Shown here: positions 9,645-22,653 of the stretch, piece by piece
How the letters are laid out: the number at the start of each line of letters is the position of its first letter
Numbering within the stretch: position 1 is the stretch's first letter
Assembly (NCBI GenBank): GCA_001687465.1
Contig: LVLI01000874.1
Location: forward strand, 1 to 33,683
Source: Halocafeteria seosinensis
Taxonomy: Eukaryota; Sar; Bigyra; Bicosoecida
DNA: 33,683 bases
Direction: 5' to 3'
Notes under the pieces: model-generated
What the model was told of the DNA's origin: nothing
Database searches by the model: none
Seen by the model: only the letters and a program-made list of their open reading frames with translations
Made by a program: the position numbers and the translations under genes

Positions 9645-9839
9645 CGAGGAGCGGTATTTTATCCGCCACACCGCCTATCAACAGTTGGTGGCGGGCCACT
9701 GGTCAAGTTTGTAGACGAGAAGAACGATGAAAGAGGAAATGTGCGTAAGAAAGATATGGTAAAGCACCTGAATGAGGTTTTCCCAGGTGATCATGTCACA
9801 AAGAGGGACTTGGCGGCGATTTGGGGTGTCCAGATATAG
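9645..9839 (+). other. Orphan open frame, possible 3' exon or gene fragment
   Basis: A 64-codon open frame after TAA at 9642, ending at TAG 9837-9839. From about 9684 it reads GGGPLVKFVDEKNDERGNVR then KKDMVKHLNEVFPGDHVTKR, a charged, protein-like sequence unlike random translation. A CAG acceptor lies at about 9681-9683 (ATCAACAG), so it may be a last exon. There is no suitable ATG and no upstream exon that I can join. Function unknown. It may be a remnant of a larger gene. Confidence 0.3.
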
Positions 9840-10198
9840 GTGCTGTGTTATACATGGATGTGTACGAAGGACTATTGCTATATGGTTCAATTTTCGCGTT
9901 GTCGGAACTGTGAGTTTAGACTTTCAATCCCCACAAAGTTTCAAATCGAGTCCACAATTCTTCGAAAAAGCCAATCAATGACTAGCATCATCATGATTCA
10001 TGCCATCATGCATTGCCATGATGCTAGTCGAACTTCAACTTCAACTTTTGCCGACAGCCTGCCGTTTATGCCTCGTTTGTTGCTTTCCATGTCATACGAT
10101 TGAATGGTAGAGGGTTACGTTGTGCATGATAAATAGTAGGAGTGTCTGATCTGTGTCTGTGACTTGTTTCGGTATTTCGGGGTGGTGGATTATAGAGA
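9840..10198. promoter_or_regulatory. IFT38 upstream region with 12-bp inverted repeat
   Basis: No gene seen. GACTAGCATCAT at 9980-9991 pairs perfectly with ATGATGCTAGTC at 10018-10029, a hairpin with a 26-nt loop about 170 bp before the IFT38 start codon. It could be a terminator-like hairpin, a paired protein site or chance. Confidence 0.35.
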
Positions 10199-12013
10199 AT
10201 GTCGTTCCGCGAGTTGCGACGTAAGTTGCGGGTGGGATCCATTCCTTTTATACCAGATCCCACCTTTACCGATACTTTTCCGGGCTCTTTTCCTGTGTGC
10301 ATGCAGGATTTTCGGAGATCATGAGGTCCCTGGGGTACCCGAGACCGATCTCATTCGAGAGTTTCAGAGTGCCGAATTTCCCCTTGGTGGCCGACATCCT
10401 CTATTGGCTCGTTCAAAGGTGCGCGTATTACATCGCTGACATTGTGTATGCACTGTTCACCCGTGTTTCGTTGACCGGCAACCGAGTATGCTTCAGATAC
10501 GATCCGTCGGCTCACATACCGGACAGCATTGATACAGAAAATGACCGTGTCGAGTTTCTCAGCAGCGTGGTTCAGGTAAGCGTTAACATTTAATTGCATG
10601 CATTTGGAGAGGATGGACGATTGCACACACATACGCACGCATGCCTGACATTCACTCTTAAGCTTTTTGTCGTTGATAATGCCTTTGTGAATGAATGTAT
10701 GTGCAGTTGATGGCGTCGAAAGCTAGATTGACACTTAAAGCGAAGCACTTATACGCGGCGGATGGGCGGGCGGTCAAAGAACTTTTGAAGATTGCAGAAA
10801 TGCTTTACAAGTATGTGTACTGCCGTCGATGGTGTCAGGTCGGGAAAAACATGACAAAAAGACGCGAACTCCTTTTTGGATGCACTCGCAGAGCAAGAAA
10901 ATTGAATAAAGAGTCGCTCCGAAAAGGTCAAAGCACGGAAGAATTTCAGCCAGTCTCGACGGGAGCAGTGGACCAAGTTGTCGATAACAGTGATTCCAAG
11001 ACTTCGTCTTCAGAGATAACAGAACTAGGAGCCGGGTTGTATGACTTGCTGGAAAATGAAACGCAGCTCAGAGAGGCAAGGCAGAGTGCGTTACGTTTTC
11101 TGGATGCTGTAAGCGGCAATTTGGACGCGAAGGCCGAACACAAACACCTAGAGCAGAGCATCCGTGATGCAATTTCATCGACATCGGATCAAGTACGTTT
11201 CATACTGAACCATTTGGAATTAGTATAGATCACAGTATGTTTACTTTGTGGTAAACAGGTAGAGTCTTTAAAGCAACAGGTTGACGATTTGGAAAACGAT
11301 CATCAGTCCCTACAGTCGAAGGTATCCAAGAAACAGGCCGAACTTGAGCGTAATGAAAAGAGACTTGCCTCTTTACAAACAGTAAGACCGGCATTCATGG
11401 ATGAATACGAGAGACTTGAACGAGAGCTCGCAGAGGAGTATGAGGTGTACATGCAAGTACGTGGTTGTACGAGGCAAATAATCAAACCCCAATGTTTGTC
11501 TATTCTGTTACTAAGTCTTTTTCTGTGTTGCAGCGTTATCGCAATCTTGATTATCTGGAGAACCAGTTGGATGCACACAATAAACAAGAGCAAGCCAAGC
11601 TCGAAGCTAGTAATCGAGCTTTGAAGAGGTTGCAAAGAAAACTGCGTCAGAGGGATATTGAGGAGTTCAGAGGAAATGAAGCGTTTAATGAAGAGGATGC
11701 TTATTCTTCTTCTGATTCTGAGAAGTCGGAACAGGAAGGAGAGCGCCAAAAGTCCCAAGCTCCGCCGCAACGTCCTGTCAGCTCACGAGGCAGACCTGCG
11801 AGCTCCCGGGCGGGCGAAGGCCGAGTGAAGGGTTCGCTGCAGTACCAAGAAGAGGAGAGCAGCAGCGAAAGCGATTCTGATATATCTGACTCAGATATCT
11901 CCGGTGATGACGATGATAATGACGGCGAAGATGATGAAGATCTTAGTGGAAGTGAAGGGTCCTTCGGCGAGGAAGGAAGCTCAGAAAGTGAAGGAGCGAG
12001 CGAAGAGCTGTAG
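10199..12013 (+). CDS. IFT38: Intraflagellar transport protein 38 (CLUAP1/DYF-3/qilin)
   Basis: IFT-B subunit needed to build cilia. Six exons: 10199-10220, 10307-10418, 10497-10575, 10707-11192, 11259-11456, 11534-12013, joining in frame to 458 aa. The N-terminal calponin-homology-like domain is clear: MSFRELRRFSEIMRSLGYPR, FRVPNFPLVADILYWLVQRY, IPDSIDTENDRVEFL, KHLYAADGRAVKELLKIAEM. The middle is coiled coil (VESLKQQVDDLENDHQSLQ; LQTVRPAFMDEYERLERELA; RNLDYLENQLDAHNKQEQ). The C-terminus is the acidic Ser/Asp/Glu tail found in CLUAP1. The first 22-nt exon was chosen because it supplies the conserved MSFRELR start. A 78-nt intron (10419-10496) is a multiple of three with no in-frame stop; removing it restores the family sequence WLVQRYDP. 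Converges with the next gene, 73 bp apart. Confidence 0.93.
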
Positions 12014-12086
12014 TGTTTAGGCATAAGTCGTCTGGATTAAAATTTTACATTACATTCGAAACCGTTCGAGAGGACTACTATACTCA

Positions 12087-15000
12087 TCAGTCTTCGTCCG
12101 AGTCAAAGGTTACCCTGGACAAAACGGCTGAAGAGGACTCACTACCGACGTCAGCGCCCGTTTGGTCTTCTTTTGTATGTGCTTGATCTGGTTGTTCAAG
12201 TGGGGGCGTGAGTACACTATGCTCGTCATTTTCTTCGAGACCATCCCCGGCCGTATCTTCTGGCTGATTCCCACTTAATTGCGCTTCAAGTATTGCAATT
12301 TCTTTTTCATAGCCCCGCTTAATATTCTTGAAGGAGTAAGCGCTCTCATCCACCTCCTCCACCGTCTCATTGTTTTGATTGACAGCACTATTCAAGTCTC
12401 TGGAAAAGGGGATATGGACAGGATCTATAGAAAACCCCGCAAGATTGGCATCAACATTTCTCGCATGGTGTTGCAGAATTTCCTGTCTCCGACGATCGAG
12501 CGATGCTTCTTCAGCTTCTAAAGACTTCAGTTTTTCCTGCTCCTTATCATTTCTTGAGTTTAGCTTTTCGACTTCTTTGAACACTCTATCTAAGTGCCTT
12601 TCTAGACGCCGCTCGATCGCTGATATATTGGAAGATATCACTCGTTTTTCTCTGTTGAGAGAGCTTTTCTGTCTATGCAACTTGTCCATTGCCTTGAGTT
12701 CATCTGTACTTACGCCGCACCTCTCGACTAAAGCCAGAGGTGACTCTGATACGATACCGTTTGTATCGTTCTGTTGGTAAGTATTGGTTTCGTCGGTGGT
12801 TCCATCTTTTCTTTGGCTGCTAGAAAAAGCTCTATCCTCGGGTAGTCTATCAGCAAACGCATACGGCGATTTCCTCTGAGGGGAAGGATAACGTCCTCGG
12901 CAATTCCCACCTGCTGTCTGAGGCCGACGTTGTGACCCAACAGATCTATCGGCACCCGACGGCTGTGACGCACTCCTTGGCCGAGTCGTGGATTCTCTAG
13001 GAGCCCTTCCTTTTACCCGGATTCTCTTCACACTATGCGGCGGTAGGTTCGCCGGAAAAATATTGATACCCAGCCCCTCCGTGATCTTATTAAACGTCTC
13101 TAGGGCTTCGGATGTGGACACACCACGACGGCTAAGCTGCCACAAATGATGCGCTGCCACTCGGCGAACGGTCAAGGTTGCATTTTGCCAAATTTCGAAG
13201 CTTGATTGTGCTCGCTGTTTGTACTCAGTAACTTCTTGTGCAGCGTCCGCTTTTGCCATTAACAGCGATCGGAGTTGTGAATGCATTGAAACCGTACGCA
13301 TGCGCAGGCTTCGCAAGCGCTTTTTAGCATCTTTTGAAGATGCCTTTTTCTTTGTACCGGGTGCCTGTTTGGGAGCCTTCTTCGCCTCAGCCCTCTTCGG
13401 AATTTCCAAACCGAGACCAAAATTACCGGTGATTGCAGCCAGTGACGCCGAAGTTTTCGAGATTACATCATCGACATCATATCCATCCGGAGGATATCCC
13501 ATCTGTTTAGTTTGTTCAAACTGAATTGTCTCTGTTGAATTGGCATACTGGTTAGTGGAGCTTTGATTTTCCGAATACCCCATTGACCATTTCGCCTCCG
13601 CTTCGTACTGGTCCAGAATCTGGAAAGGACTGCCATGGCGAAGAATTTTCAATCTTTCTTTCATTTGTTCTCGCTGCTTTGATGTCTTATGAGCACTTTT
13701 CTTCTGTTGTATTCTAAGTCTTCTTTCCATAAGTTGCAGCTTCGACGCTACCGCGTCAGCTTGATTTCTCTTAGTCTGCGCTCGAACCGTGGCAGAACGA
13801 AGCCCTGCAGTCTCCGCTCTCAAGTCCATAATCTTTCGTCTTAATCGCTTCAAACATTTTGTTTCATCCGTATCACTTGTATCTTCTTCTGTCACACTTG
13901 ATAGCTCCTCCAGCTGATTTTCCCACTCTTTTCCGGGTGACGAGCGGGGCGAAACCTGAACGTCCTTGGTGCCCCTAGATGGTTTTGCAGAGGTTGGACG
14001 TCTAAGAGTCTTCGAGCGTTGCCCCCTTTGTTGGCGGCTTCCAGCCGAGGTGTTTCTCGGAGCGCTAGTGGGTCGACGACGCGACCGTTGCTCCCCCCAT
14101 GGTGCTTCCTTCGGTCGCTTTGTTTCTTCTTGTTCCCTACTATCGTCCGTTTTCTTATCACCGCTGCGATGCATTTCGGCTCCGGAGGCTTGCTCCTCGG
14201 TTGTCTGTTGCATAGAGCTTATCGCAAAGTCACGTCCTTCAAAGGGGATCGTAGCAGGGCTTGAAGTAGGGATATCGGTTTCGGTGTAGTGACAGAGACG
14301 ATTTCCTGTTGACAATTCGATTTCATATCCCGAAGAATCAATCGGAATCATCCTCGCGAAAACATTTAGAAAGGAAACTATGCGACTATCTGAAGAACTG
14401 ACAGGTTTTTTTCCCTTTGCATATCGAATCATTGTCGACACAGATGTACTTGCATCCCAGATTGGGATCCAAAAGTAAGCGTTCTCTCCAGCTTCTTGTA
14501 ATGCTGTCAGAGGTAGCCAACCGATGCCAACTGTATATGACTGTGAAGTTTCGTCGGAAAAAACGTCAAATCGAAGATACTCCTTTTGCCTTGGTACACC
14601 CTGCTGCAAGGCCTTCTCTGAAAAAAGATCGTTCACATCGCCCCAGTCATCCTTGTCGTCCAGCCTTTCGACAAACTGGGCACCTTTCCACTCCAGAGTT
14701 TGATGGTCAAAAGGAATAGACTCAGTTGTATAAAGGGTCTTCGATTGCTCTCTAACGCCATGACTTTTAATTGAATATCGGACACAAAGCACCACCTTGA
14801 CAGATATTGTAGGTTGAACGTCTTCAACGCCTTGTGTTAGCATCTCTCGGAGGCGCCTTCTTTGTATTTCGGGAGAAAAAATGTTTCTGCCGACTGTTTG
14901 CAAAAGATAAATACCGGTTGCGAGTGCGAACGACCCTTGTAGGGCAGATGCCTGCTCTGCAACCTCATTACCCTCCTTGCTCCGTTGCTGCTCGTACGAG

Positions 15001-15560
15001 CTGGAAAATCCGCCGGATACAGGTGAAGAGAATTGAGCAGCACGCTTTCTGTCTTCATCAACTACTTGTGCCATTCTCTCTCTAAGCTGGTCCATTTCAT
15101 GGGTGCTGTCCTTAATAGAACGCTGGCTACCGTGGTGGAAACTGGACAATCCTTGTTTGGAGGGACTTACGGCTGAAGCTGAAGTTGGCAGAGAACTACC
15201 CCCGTCAGCCCACGTCTCTCGGGTATCATCGTTGGAAAACAACTCCTCCTCTTTCGTCTCCCTGTCGGAGTGTTGCCCCGTTTCTGCACGATATGAAACA
15301 TTGTGGCTCACTATTTGTGGTCGGGCCGTCGTTTCATGATGATGACGGTGTTGAGCACCGTGCTCCGGCTCATTTAGTTTACCTTCCGCGCCACCATTCT
15401 CCCATGCTAAAGATTCAACCTCCTCCTCTTGTAGACGGGACCTTCCGGCGGCCGACTCTTTTCGTGTGGAGGATGAGGAGACTGATTGTGATTCCGAGGC
15501 CGTAAATCCCGGGTCGCGCCGGAGACGTTGGAGCTGATTCCCAGGTCGTTGCGCGCTCAT
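12087..15560 (-). CDS. Large C2-like, coiled-coil protein with RPTSA motifs (possible ciliary/centriolar protein)
   Basis: One 1157-aa intronless ORF, ATG at 15558-15560. Residues 1-200 are polar and disordered (Ser/Gln/Glu/His-rich). Residues about 240-405 alternate beta-like segments (ISVKVVLCVRYSIKSHG, EYLRFDVFSDETSQSYTVG, IGWLPLTALQEAGENAYFWI) and resemble a C2 domain, but without an obvious calcium-binding Asp set. Basic Pro/Ser-rich patches carry related motifs RRRPTSAP, LRRPTSAKP, TRPRSASQP and RRPQTAGG. Coiled coils are predicted by eye at about 560-650, 745-800 and 955-1035. Such RP(T/S)SA motifs are common in microtubule and flagellar proteins, and IFT38 is the convergent neighbour. 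The ciliary role is therefore inferred and no named orthologue is recognised. Confidence 0.65.
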   Translation of the reverse strand: MSAQRPGNQLQRLRRDPGFTASESQSVSSSSTRKESAAGRSRLQEEEVESLAWENGGAEGKLNEPEHGAQHRHHHETTARPQIVSHNVSYRAETGQHSDRETKEEELFSNDDTRETWADGGSSLPTSASAVSPSKQGLSSFHHGSQRSIKDSTHEMDQLRERMAQVVDEDRKRAAQFSSPVSGGFSSSYEQQRSKEGNEVAEQASALQGSFALATGIYLLQTVGRNIFSPEIQRRRLREMLTQGVEDVQPTISVKVVLCVRYSIKSHGVREQSKTLYTTESIPFDHQTLEWKGAQFVERLDDKDDWGDVNDLFSEKALQQGVPRQKEYLRFDVFSDETSQSYTVGIGWLPLTALQEAGENAYFWIPIWDASTSVSTMIRYAKGKKPVSSSDSRIVSFLNVFARMIPIDSSGYEIELSTGNRLCHYTETDIPTSSPATIPFEGRDFAISSMQQTTEEQASGAEMHRSGDKKTDDSREQEETKRPKEAPWGEQRSRRRPTSAPRNTSAGSRQQRGQRSKTLRRPTSAKPSRGTKDVQVSPRSSPGKEWENQLEELSSVTEEDTSDTDETKCLKRLRRKIMDLRAETAGLRSATVRAQTKRNQADAVASKLQLMERRLRIQQKKSAHKTSKQREQMKERLKILRHGSPFQILDQYEAEAKWSMGYSENQSSTNQYANSTETIQFEQTKQMGYPPDGYDVDDVISKTSASLAAITGNFGLGLEIPKRAEAKKAPKQAPGTKKKASSKDAKKRLRSLRMRTVSMHSQLRSLLMAKADAAQEVTEYKQRAQSSFEIWQNATLTVRRVAAHHLWQLSRRGVSTSEALETFNKITEGLGINIFPANLPPHSVKRIRVKGRAPRESTTRPRSASQPSGADRSVGSQRRPQTAGGNCRGRYPSPQRKSPYAFADRLPEDRAFSSSQRKDGTTDETNTYQQNDTNGIVSESPLALVERCGVSTDELKAMDKLHRQKSSLNREKRVISSNISAIERRLERHLDRVFKEVEKLNSRNDKEQEKLKSLEAEEASLDRRRQEILQHHARNVDANLAGFSIDPVHIPFSRDLNSAVNQNNETVEEVDESAYSFKNIKRGYEKEIAILEAQLSGNQPEDTAGDGLEENDEHSVLTPPLEQPDQAHTKEDQTGADVGSESSSAVLSRVTFDSDED

Positions 15561-18133
15561 TGTTCCATCTAGTTCACTCTCTATCTTTCCCCACTTTCAC
15601 GGCGTTCTCATATTCTATTTGTATGGAAATTCATCGACCATGTGAATAGAGAAGGTCCATGTAATCTACCTAACGACGCCTTCCGGGAGGACGACAACAC
15701 CGTTATTCACCCATCTCTGATGACACTCCCAGATAGGATATCAACATGAAGGACTCCCCCAAGATGTACAATACATAGCTATCTATAACTCACAAACACG
15801 CTTCACTGGGTGAACACAGCGCTCTCTTGGGTCCATTCTGTTGAACGCGCGCTTTCTACTCCGTGGTCCGGACCGGAAGGCCTTAAGTTACGGTCGGACC
15901 CATAATACAAAGATTAGCCTAATCTGATTAGGTGATAATAAGCACATAATTTCTTTCATCTACAGTTATATTATATTCACCTGGTATCAACAGTGTGGAA
16001 TCGGATTCTTCGCGGTCTTGGTCAATAGATGTGGCCTCGTTGCCACTTCAGCACATGTTGGTACAATACAGTTATGTGGACTACCAACCAGTATTGTTTA
16101 CAGGTGTTTGCGCACTTCAAAAGGACCCCGTTTCTTTATTCCATCTGGTAAGCCATATTTTCCTGTCTACGAGGGTCTTTGTGTGTTCTTGTTCGTCCAC
16201 TTCTCTTTGAACATTTGGACATGAAAGAATAATGGCGAAAGAGAACGCACAGAGTCTCCAGAACCAGAGGGCTTTATACCAGACCATCTAACGTGAATGC
16301 GAAACGACGTTGCAATCCAAAGAGGAACCCCAACCAATGGGCTTGACGACTTCAGGAAATGGATTAGTGGGACAGCGACATCCCACGTCAGGCGGGTGCA
16401 TGTCAGTGGTTGCAACTGCTTCGTCTGTCCAGGGACCCCTGGTTGCGCTGCTGCAACCGGTCCTGCTGTCGCCGTGGCAGGCACAGGGCCGTCTCCTCCC
16501 AGGCTAAGCTTGTCGGCAATCCTAGCGCCATCCCCGATGTCTCCTGAGCATACCAGTGTTGCGTTCCCCCACGGTGCATGTTAGCGAGGCTGGAGGAACA
16601 GCGGACGGGCCGCTGCTTAATACGGGAGCATACCGCTCTTCGTTAAGACGATGCGGTCAACTTCCTGGCGGACGGGCTATCTTATCACATGTGTGTGTGT
16701 TTGTGTGTGTATGTGTTCATCTACCACCGTTCGAATTTCGAGACCAGGCAACGATAGTGAAAGGAAGCGGTGGAGGAAACAAAGGTTACGTTTAACGAGA
16801 TGGTATTGGTCATAATTGCATTACGAAGGCAAAAGAGTTCGGGGGAAAACATCAAGCGCTAGGATGGCATGTTGCCAAAACAATGTTGCGTGAGACTTTC
16901 TTTAGATCTGACCGAAGCAAAGCCATTTGAAGGAGAAAGCATTGATATCGAAGCATCTCCTGCTGGCCGATGGGAAAATTCCATTTATGATAATAGTTGC
17001 CCACTTGTCCAGGAAAACAAACAACTTGTTTGAGTGATGGGAGTAACTTTAGCAAACAGTGACAAGATTATTGATAAAATTGACTCTTCCAAGGTGCACT
17101 GGACAACGTAAGCCGCAACACACTTCACTAGGACAAGAAAGACGCAGAGGTAGATGAAGGTACGGTTGACGAAGACGATAAGTCGAGCTGTTAGGTAACA
17201 GTGCATTACTGTCGTTCTTACACAGTCGGATGACATTTTCCTGGACCATATCATTGGGGGAACAAACACTCATAAGGAACTGCGGTAGTTTCGAAAACAG
17301 TCCACGGGAATTGTTACTGTTTTGGTACCATATAGCTGAGAGAAAAAGCGGGTCCCATGGAGGACATACCACGTGATTGGGGTCCACTAAATTCCGAGCA
17401 GAAGCTTCTTTACAATAGTCTTGTGGACTTGGTTTCTTGATGGAAACGGACGAACGTAAAAAAGCGTACAATTGTAGTACCATGGTACCTGTTCGAACAA
17501 TCCACTTGGGCACTACCGCTGGCCTGACTACATATGCGCCCCCGTAGCGTGTTTTCACAATAACTCTTGCGGTACGGCAAATACAACATGAACTTCGGTG
17601 CACCAGTGTTACCTTAGTACAGTCGTTCAGGAATGTTGCACGGCCATTTTGCAAGTTCGACGAAAAACGAGGTGTTACCTACTAACAAGTTTGTACCTTG
17701 AACGACGGTAATACATCATGATACACACCCTCCACACTCTGCACACTGACATTGTGTCACTAACCTGTCAAACCAAACCAAATCTCACAAGTCTTGTGTG
17801 GTACAATACCTATATTCGAGCAAAAAGTCCTCTTAGGTGCGTCGGCAGGCGAGTTTGCCCGGTTGCCAATGTGAACTTGATAGCTTTGCTCACAGGCGGC
17901 CACCGCGGGCTTTCAAAGTTTCAACAATGTACGGAAGCGGCTATTGTTAAAAAAAATATTAAGGTTGTTAAACGTTAGTATATGAGTTGGTAGAGGAAAG
18001 TTGAGGTGCAATTGCGTATCGAATACACTGCATAGCTTTCCGAGGTGCCCTTCACAAGCATGAGAACACGTTCTACGGTAGGTTCCAGAGAACATATATA
18101 GAGGACGATAGGAATACGACATATTTAATAGTC
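15561..18133. other. Gene-poor 2.6-kb region, no supportable gene
   Basis: Only unrelated short ORFs occur here. The longest (17049-17654, minus, 201 aa) is rich in Cys, Arg and Ser, overlaps another minus frame, and shows no recognisable domain. A TG-rich microsatellite lies near 16688-16714. An imperfect palindrome of GGTCCGGACC and CGGTCGGACC is at 15865-15900. The region may contain eroded transposon sequence and the promoter of the HPP gene at its right end. Confidence 0.45.
15865..15900. repeat. Palindrome related to the CCGACC core at 33103
   Basis: GGTCCGGACC (15865-15874) is self-complementary, and CGGTCGGACC (15891-15900) can pair imperfectly with it. The CGGTCGGACC string resembles the stems at 33103-33142. 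Both sites lie in gene-poor sequence, so they may mark ends of an unrecognised element family. Confidence 0.35.
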
Positions 18134-19030
18134 ATGCCTTCTGAAGAACAAAGGAGAAACCAACACGCACAAAGTGGCGACGACATCGAAGTTGTTGTAG
18201 AAGATGACGAGCAGAAAGGACGGGAAGGTGACGGTGGAGGACTCCCGGAGACATCTTCCAGGGCGGCTCTGAAGCCACATCTTTCGATTAAATCGGTAAA
18301 ACAGACAGGCGATTCCTCCGATACACCCGCAGCAGGTTCATTCAACGTTGATAGCGCTACATCAGGGTCGGCAGACGAAGAAACCCCGGACAGTGAGCAG
18401 CACCATCCGTTCCATGGAACTCGAGGGAAAGCAGACAATGAAGAGAGTGAGGCAGTAAGAGAAACCAAAGCCTTTCTTTCCAAGTGGAAGGGAAAACCTG
18501 GAGCCAAGTCGCCCCCGCGAGCTTCCGATGTTGAGGTCGCCGTTGCGTCAATCGGTGGATTTGTAGGAATTGGGAGCGTCGCTGCCCTACACTTCCATTT
18601 GCCGTTCAATGAGCAGGTCGTAATAGCTTCTTTCGCTGCTTCAGCCGTGCTCTTGTACGGGGCGCCGAATGCCCCACTTGCTCAGCCACGGAACTTCATT
18701 TTGGGTCATTATGTGTCAGCTTTGACGGGGATTGTGCTTCGGTTCTTTCTCTATCATCTCCTGGAGGATCATTCCGAAAATTTGCTTGGCTTATTCAGCG
18801 GGATCGGGTGTGGTCTGTCGATATTCCTAATGATGATGACTAAATCCCTTCATCCGCCGGGAGCAGCGACTACGCTGATCGTGCTGTGGCTGAAACCTGA
18901 CTTGATTGATTGGCACGGTTTCTGGTTCCTAATATTCCCTTTGGCACCGGCTTGCGCCATAATGCTTCTTGTGGCTCTTATTGTTAACAACGTTCCAGAG
19001 AGCAAGCGGTATCCCCAGTGGTGGTGGTGA
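18134..19030 (+). CDS. HPP-family integral membrane protein
   Basis: A single-exon 298-aa protein. Residues 1-125 are hydrophilic and acidic. Residues about 132-290 form a typical HPP domain with four to five hydrophobic helices: VEVAVASIGGFVGIGSVAAL (133-152), VVIASFAASAVLLYGAP (162-178), FILGHYVSALTGIVLRFFL (188-206), LGLFSGIGCGLSIFLMM (218-234) and FWFLIFPLAPACAIMLLVAL (263-282). The family signature KSLHPPGAATTLI is at 237-249, and the conserved Gly-His pair of the second motif is in FILGHYVSA. Some plant and cyanobacterial HPP proteins transport nitrite across the chloroplast or cell membrane; whether this one does is not shown. No clear plastid transit peptide: the N-terminus is acidic, so location is open. 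Confidence 0.9.
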   Translation: MPSEEQRRNQHAQSGDDIEVVVEDDEQKGREGDGGGLPETSSRAALKPHLSIKSVKQTGDSSDTPAAGSFNVDSATSGSADEETPDSEQHHPFHGTRGKADNEESEAVRETKAFLSKWKGKPGAKSPPRASDVEVAVASIGGFVGIGSVAALHFHLPFNEQVVIASFAASAVLLYGAPNAPLAQPRNFILGHYVSALTGIVLRFFLYHLLEDHSENLLGLFSGIGCGLSIFLMMMTKSLHPPGAATTLIVLWLKPDLIDWHGFWFLIFPLAPACAIMLLVALIVNNVPESKRYPQWWW

Positions 19031-19705
19031 ACACATGCATGGACTTGGGTGCTAGACATCAACTTGGCACAGCACTCTTGTGTACAGCTGTACAGCTTGA
19101 ACATTGTTTGCCATCTTCACATTCACTTATTCATGATAGCTACTGGAGGACTCATTTCGTCGATAGGCGACTAGATCCGAGGCATTTCCGAATCTAACTC
19201 CCAAAATCAAGCTGGACGTCGCAATTGACGAGTTTGGTTCGACCGACCAGCGCTTCGGGAAGCTCCACGTGACGATTTCCGGGGCGTCATGCAAGGTCAT
19301 GTTGGTATTTACACTCTCCGTTTGGAGTTGGTCTTTTCTGGGGAATCGTTTATGTATGAATCCTTAGTGTTGACGGGACTCAGTTGTCAGCTGGTGGTCC
19401 GCTCTCGGAGTAGATTCGTCATTCAATCCCTCGTTCGCCCCATACAATGTTTTCTCAGGCACTGATTTGGGGAACATTGGTCACATTTACTGCCTCGTCA
19501 ATTCGTGACACAGTGGCCCACACGAGTCAACTAAGTGCCTGACTCCCCCCGGGCGTCACTTCAAGTGAAGTAGTTCCTACACAATTGCGTTCCTGTAGAG
19601 GGTTGGCAGTGTCTTTTTTGTTTCTTTTCAAAACAAGCACAAAGTAGATATATCTTTTAAGTTCCACCTAGGAGTATTAAATATTCTTGAGAGAAACACA
19701 CAACA
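19031..19705. promoter_or_regulatory. Intergenic region upstream of the DEAD-box helicase
   Basis: No ORF or RNA gene is convincing in this 675-bp gap between two genes of the same orientation. The last 100 bp before the helicase ATG are AT-rich (for example TAGATATATCTTTTAAG near 19647) and probably contain the core promoter, but no single element can be assigned. Confidence 0.35.
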
Positions 19706-22504
<2,799 letters not shown>

Positions 22505-22653
22505 AATGGGTGATTCATGTAATATGTACGCGAAATCTAGCTATGGGTATCAGGCAAGCCGTAGATAGTAGCTGGCTAGCAAAAGTGTTACCCTTTCAAT
22601 TGTCTTGTTAATACATTTTTCTTCGGTCAGGAGCCTCTCTAGTAGTATTTAGA

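Noticed and set aside
9609-9675. tRNA-like fold (possible A-box TAGCCCACCGG and anticodon-like loop CTTAACG)
   Set aside because: The anticodon stem has a mismatch, the T-arm (GGTATTTTATCC) departs from GGTTCGANTCC, and no acceptor stem pairs. Not supportable as a tRNA gene; a tRNA-derived SINE relic cannot be excluded.
10803-10838. Possible short intron in IFT38 exon 4 starting at AAGTATGTG
   Set aside because: Removing GTATGT...TGTCAG (28 nt) causes an immediate stop and is too short for a normal intron; the read-through frame was kept.
17049-17654. 201-aa minus-strand ORF in the gene-poor region
   Set aside because: Cys/Arg/Ser-rich translation with no recognised domain, overlapped by another ORF on the same strand, and no clear splice partners. 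Probably non-coding or eroded transposon.
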